DNA from: Protonemura montana | Lineage: Eukaryota; Arthropoda; Insecta; Plecoptera; Nemouridae | Length of the DNA: 64,000 nt | NCBI GenBank assembly: GCA_947568835.1 | Contig: OX387602.1 | Location: 7,658,570-7,722,569, forward strand | Direction of reading: 5' to 3' | Shown here: in pieces, positions 63,201 to 64,000 of the stretch | Layout: each line of letters begins with the position of its first letter | How positions within the stretch are numbered: position 1 is the stretch's first letter | Made by a program: the position numbers and the translations under genes | Notes under the pieces: model-generated | Seen by the model: only the letters and a program-made list of their open reading frames with translations | Told to the model about the DNA's origin: nothing | Database searches by the model: none

Positions 63201-63639
63201 AAAATTTTGAGAGGCACACTTTTATGATTACGAGAGAACTTTTTAAACGGCATGCATTTTTAAATGAAAGTCAAAAGAAAATTGCCGATTAATTCAAAAT
63301 TTTTATTTTATACACATAACACATAACATACACATAACAACATGTAAATTAATGTATAAGTTTACCATTTTTCTTAACCTTCTGCCTTATTTAGATGGTG
63401 TTACATTTAAGAATTAAAATAAGTGTTATTTTTGTGAGTTTTCAGGACCTGCAGGAGTGGAGGGCTTGCCTGGGCGATCAGGTCAACCGGGACTTCCAGG
63501 ACCACCTGGCTTCAAGGGATTCCCAGGACAATCTTTCTCCGGTGAAATAGGGCTGAAAGGATACCCTGGAATGCCCGGAAACGAAGGACCACGCGGACCT
63601 CCAGGAGTACCTGGAATAGACGGGATCCCCGGGAATCCA
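36268..63639 (+). CDS. Col4a1: Type IV collagen alpha-1-like chain, 5' part
   Basis: Partner chain of the basement-membrane heterotrimer; the gene continues beyond the window. Fourteen coding exons are seen: 36268-36360, 49836-50030, 53674-53718, 54564-54785, 54963-55025, 55723-55977, 56094-56255, 56439-56718, 57037-57378, 58955-59116, 59504-59688, 60362-60504, 61241-61359 and 63446-63639, together 820 codons with consistent phases. Exon 1 is a signal peptide ([22 protein letters not shown]). Exon 2 begins the 7S domain with [18 protein letters not shown], closer to vertebrate alpha-1 (CDCHGVKG) than alpha-2, which is why I call this alpha-1. A conserved DGCNGTDG lies in exon 4. The Gly-X-Y helix has interruptions, such as [19 protein letters not shown] in exon 6, DDCGICQS at the end of exon 9, and a lysine-rich one in exon 13. 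RGD tripeptides occur several times (for example ERGDSGDS). NC1 is not in the window. Confidence 0.93.
41260..41277. repeat. Poly-C tract (18 C)
   Basis: Uninterrupted C run in the first intron of the alpha-1-like collagen gene. Confidence 0.95.
43470..43865 (+). repeat. Dispersed repeat family, copy A
   Basis: Shares ordered blocks with copies at 51689-52090 and 55235-55620: GATTACTCGCATTTGAGA, CATGTATCGATATTTTG, a CGCC-TCTAGTGG block, and AGCTCGTTTGCGCCGCAGAAA, with an AACGGTTGG equivalent near the end. It is the most diverged of the three. Limits are approximate. Confidence 0.65.
43871..44990 (-). mobile_element. 5'-truncated LINE fragment (reverse-transcriptase C-terminal half)
   Basis: A minus-strand open frame at 44986-44060 encodes the part of a non-LTR reverse transcriptase downstream of the palm: [63 protein letters not shown] and FVLQKKAIR. 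The catalytic FADD/YADD motif is not recognisable; the sequence before TSLLAKA reads FAMQN, so truncation or decay falls at that point. The 3' end has AATAAA and a short (CTACT)n tail at about 43895-43871, which fixes the orientation. It is a different family from the LINE at 7920-9213, given the different tail and sequence. It lies immediately beside dispersed repeat copy A. Confidence 0.82.
46630..46730. repeat. Cluster of TTCGTG / CACGAA motifs
   Basis: TTCGTGCGAATAG occurs twice and TTCGTGCTAATAG once at spacings of roughly 35-40 bp, interleaved with near-palindromes such as CACGAAAATGTTCGTG. It could be a degenerate tandem repeat; a regulatory role is speculation. Confidence 0.55.
46790..46822. 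repeat. Short tandem repeat of ATAAATATC
   Basis: Three consecutive units of about ten bases (ATAAATATCA) in the first intron of the alpha-1-like gene. Confidence 0.75.
50031..53673 (+). other. Intron 2 of the alpha-1-like collagen gene
   Basis: A 3.6-kb intron between phase-0 exons. It carries dispersed repeat copy B (51689-52090); otherwise AT-rich without recognisable features. Confidence 0.6.
51689..52090 (+). repeat. Dispersed repeat family, copy B
   Basis: Blocks in common with copy C: a GTCTT-GCG/ACGGTC start, TTTACCGACAAAAAT, ATGCTCATTGGTT, TTTCGTTATTTCTCG, ACTCGCATT-GAGA, CGCCATCGGGT and GGCT-GTTTGCT-AGCA-AAAGTT. It shares CATGTATCGATATTTTG exactly with copy A. Same orientation as the other copies. 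Confidence 0.8.
55235..55620 (+). repeat. Dispersed repeat family, copy C
   Basis: Collinear with copy B over about 380 bp, inside the intron before exon 55723-55977. No protein-coding capacity is visible, and no terminal inverted repeat or poly-A tail was recognised, so class is unknown. Confidence 0.8.
57738..57753. repeat. Poly-G tract (16 G)
   Basis: G run within a longer G/A-rich stretch (about 57729-57758), in an intron. Confidence 0.95.
58227..58300. repeat. Perfect 34-bp inverted repeat with 6-nt loop
   Basis: The left arm 58227-58260 (starting AAGGAGGCTGGAACC) is the exact reverse complement of the right arm 58267-58300 (ending GGTTCCAGCCTCCTT), with loop TTTTGG at 58261-58266. All 34 positions match. 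A transcript in either direction would fold into a 74-nt hairpin. It lies in an intron of the alpha-1-like collagen gene. Origin is unknown: a foldback element, small-RNA precursor, recent duplication-inversion or assembly artefact are all possible. Confidence 0.95.
59781..60055. mobile_element. MITE-like element with palindromic terminal inverted repeats
   Basis: Both ends carry GGTCATATGCATGTATGACCGA. The left end reads TATATTCGGTCATA and the right end TATGACCGAATATA, its exact reverse complement. Flanks begin and end with TA, consistent with a TA target duplication of Tc1/mariner-type elements. Inside, a TGTCCTGCAAATTTCA-like block occurs twice (about 59850 and 59968). There is no coding capacity. 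It is intronic in the alpha-1-like collagen gene. The element class is inferred from structure only. Confidence 0.6.
61360..63445 (+). other. Intron 13 of the alpha-1-like collagen gene
   Basis: A 2.1-kb AT-rich intron between phase-1 boundaries. It contains a 12-bp tandem repeat (62283-62314) and ACACATAAC repeats near 63310-63340. No coding content recognised. Confidence 0.55.
62283..62314. repeat. 12-bp tandem repeat, unit TGCAATTTGAAA
   Basis: Two full units and most of a third in direct tandem. Confidence 0.85.
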
Positions 63640-64000
63640 GTGAGTCCTGAGAGAGCAAAAACATTTCTTGGAGATTTAACGGCAGAAGATTTACTGACGC
63701 GAATTACACTTGATTTTATAACTTCAGTTCTTTTCCATTGATCTTGAGTTCAAACTGAAGAAACCATTTTCAATTCAAATAAGGAATTATATTGCTGCTT
63801 GCTTTCACCAACATTTTTCCAGTGACATGGTCGCTGAGTTTTGAGTTTTGAGCTAAATTATGATAACCCATTGGGCCATTGGCTTTATAAAAACCAATTC
63901 TGATAAAAATTAATAATTATATACAGAAGCGATTGCAAGTGGACTTGACTTAGCACAGTCAGCTAAACAGTAATGAACAACTACTTTATTGATAAATTAT
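63640..64000 (+). other. Intron of the alpha-1-like collagen gene at the window edge
   Basis: The exon ends at 63639 before a GTGAGT donor. The sequence to the right edge is intronic, with no further exon seen. Confidence 0.75.

Noticed and set aside
1..64000. CRISPR arrays, bacterial operons, tRNA or rRNA genes
   Set aside because: No spaced direct repeats of CRISPR type and no tRNA or rRNA signature was seen; the window is plainly eukaryotic.

Overview
This is a eukaryotic nuclear window, most likely from an insect or other arthropod. Genes are split by spliceosomal introns, non-coding DNA is AT-rich, non-LTR retrotransposon fragments are present, and the protein families have insect-type architecture (a SmydA-like SET/MYND pair, Mo25, and two type IV collagen genes head to head, as known for Drosophila viking and Col4a1). 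I cannot name the order or species from sequence alone. Exon boundaries were read by eye from splice signals, reading phase and protein similarity; joined phases agree throughout all four intact genes.

Layout. (1) 1-3820, minus: an apparently intact SET/MYND (SmydA-like) gene whose 3' end runs off the left edge. (2) 4702-7780, minus: a decayed tandem copy of that gene, with frameshifts, premature stops and a lost NHxC motif; its first exon is missing and a 5'-truncated LINE with an open reverse-transcriptase frame lies there (about 7920-9213). (3) 11898-13637, minus: complete seven-exon Mo25 (CAB39), 336 aa. (4) 15828-35796, minus: complete type IV collagen alpha-2-like (viking) gene, 30 coding exons, 1841 aa. 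(5) 35797-36267: a 471-bp start-to-start spacer, presumably a shared bidirectional promoter. (6) 36268 to the right edge, plus: type IV collagen alpha-1-like gene, 14 coding exons (820 codons) visible, with a first intron of about 13.5 kb; the rest of the triple helix and the NC1 domain lie beyond the window.

How they fit together. The two collagen chains are the partners of the basement-membrane heterotrimer and are arranged for co-expression from one promoter. Mo25 is a housekeeping scaffold for LKB1 and GCK-type kinases, and the SET/MYND genes encode putative methyltransferases; neither has an evident functional link to the collagens, so their proximity is a matter of microsynteny.

The most unusual non-genic items are a perfect 34-bp inverted repeat with a 6-nt loop (58227-58300), an undescribed-looking dispersed repeat of roughly 400 bp present three times in the alpha-1 introns, and a 275-bp MITE-like element with palindromic ends (59781-60055). 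I found no convincing new multi-gene system.
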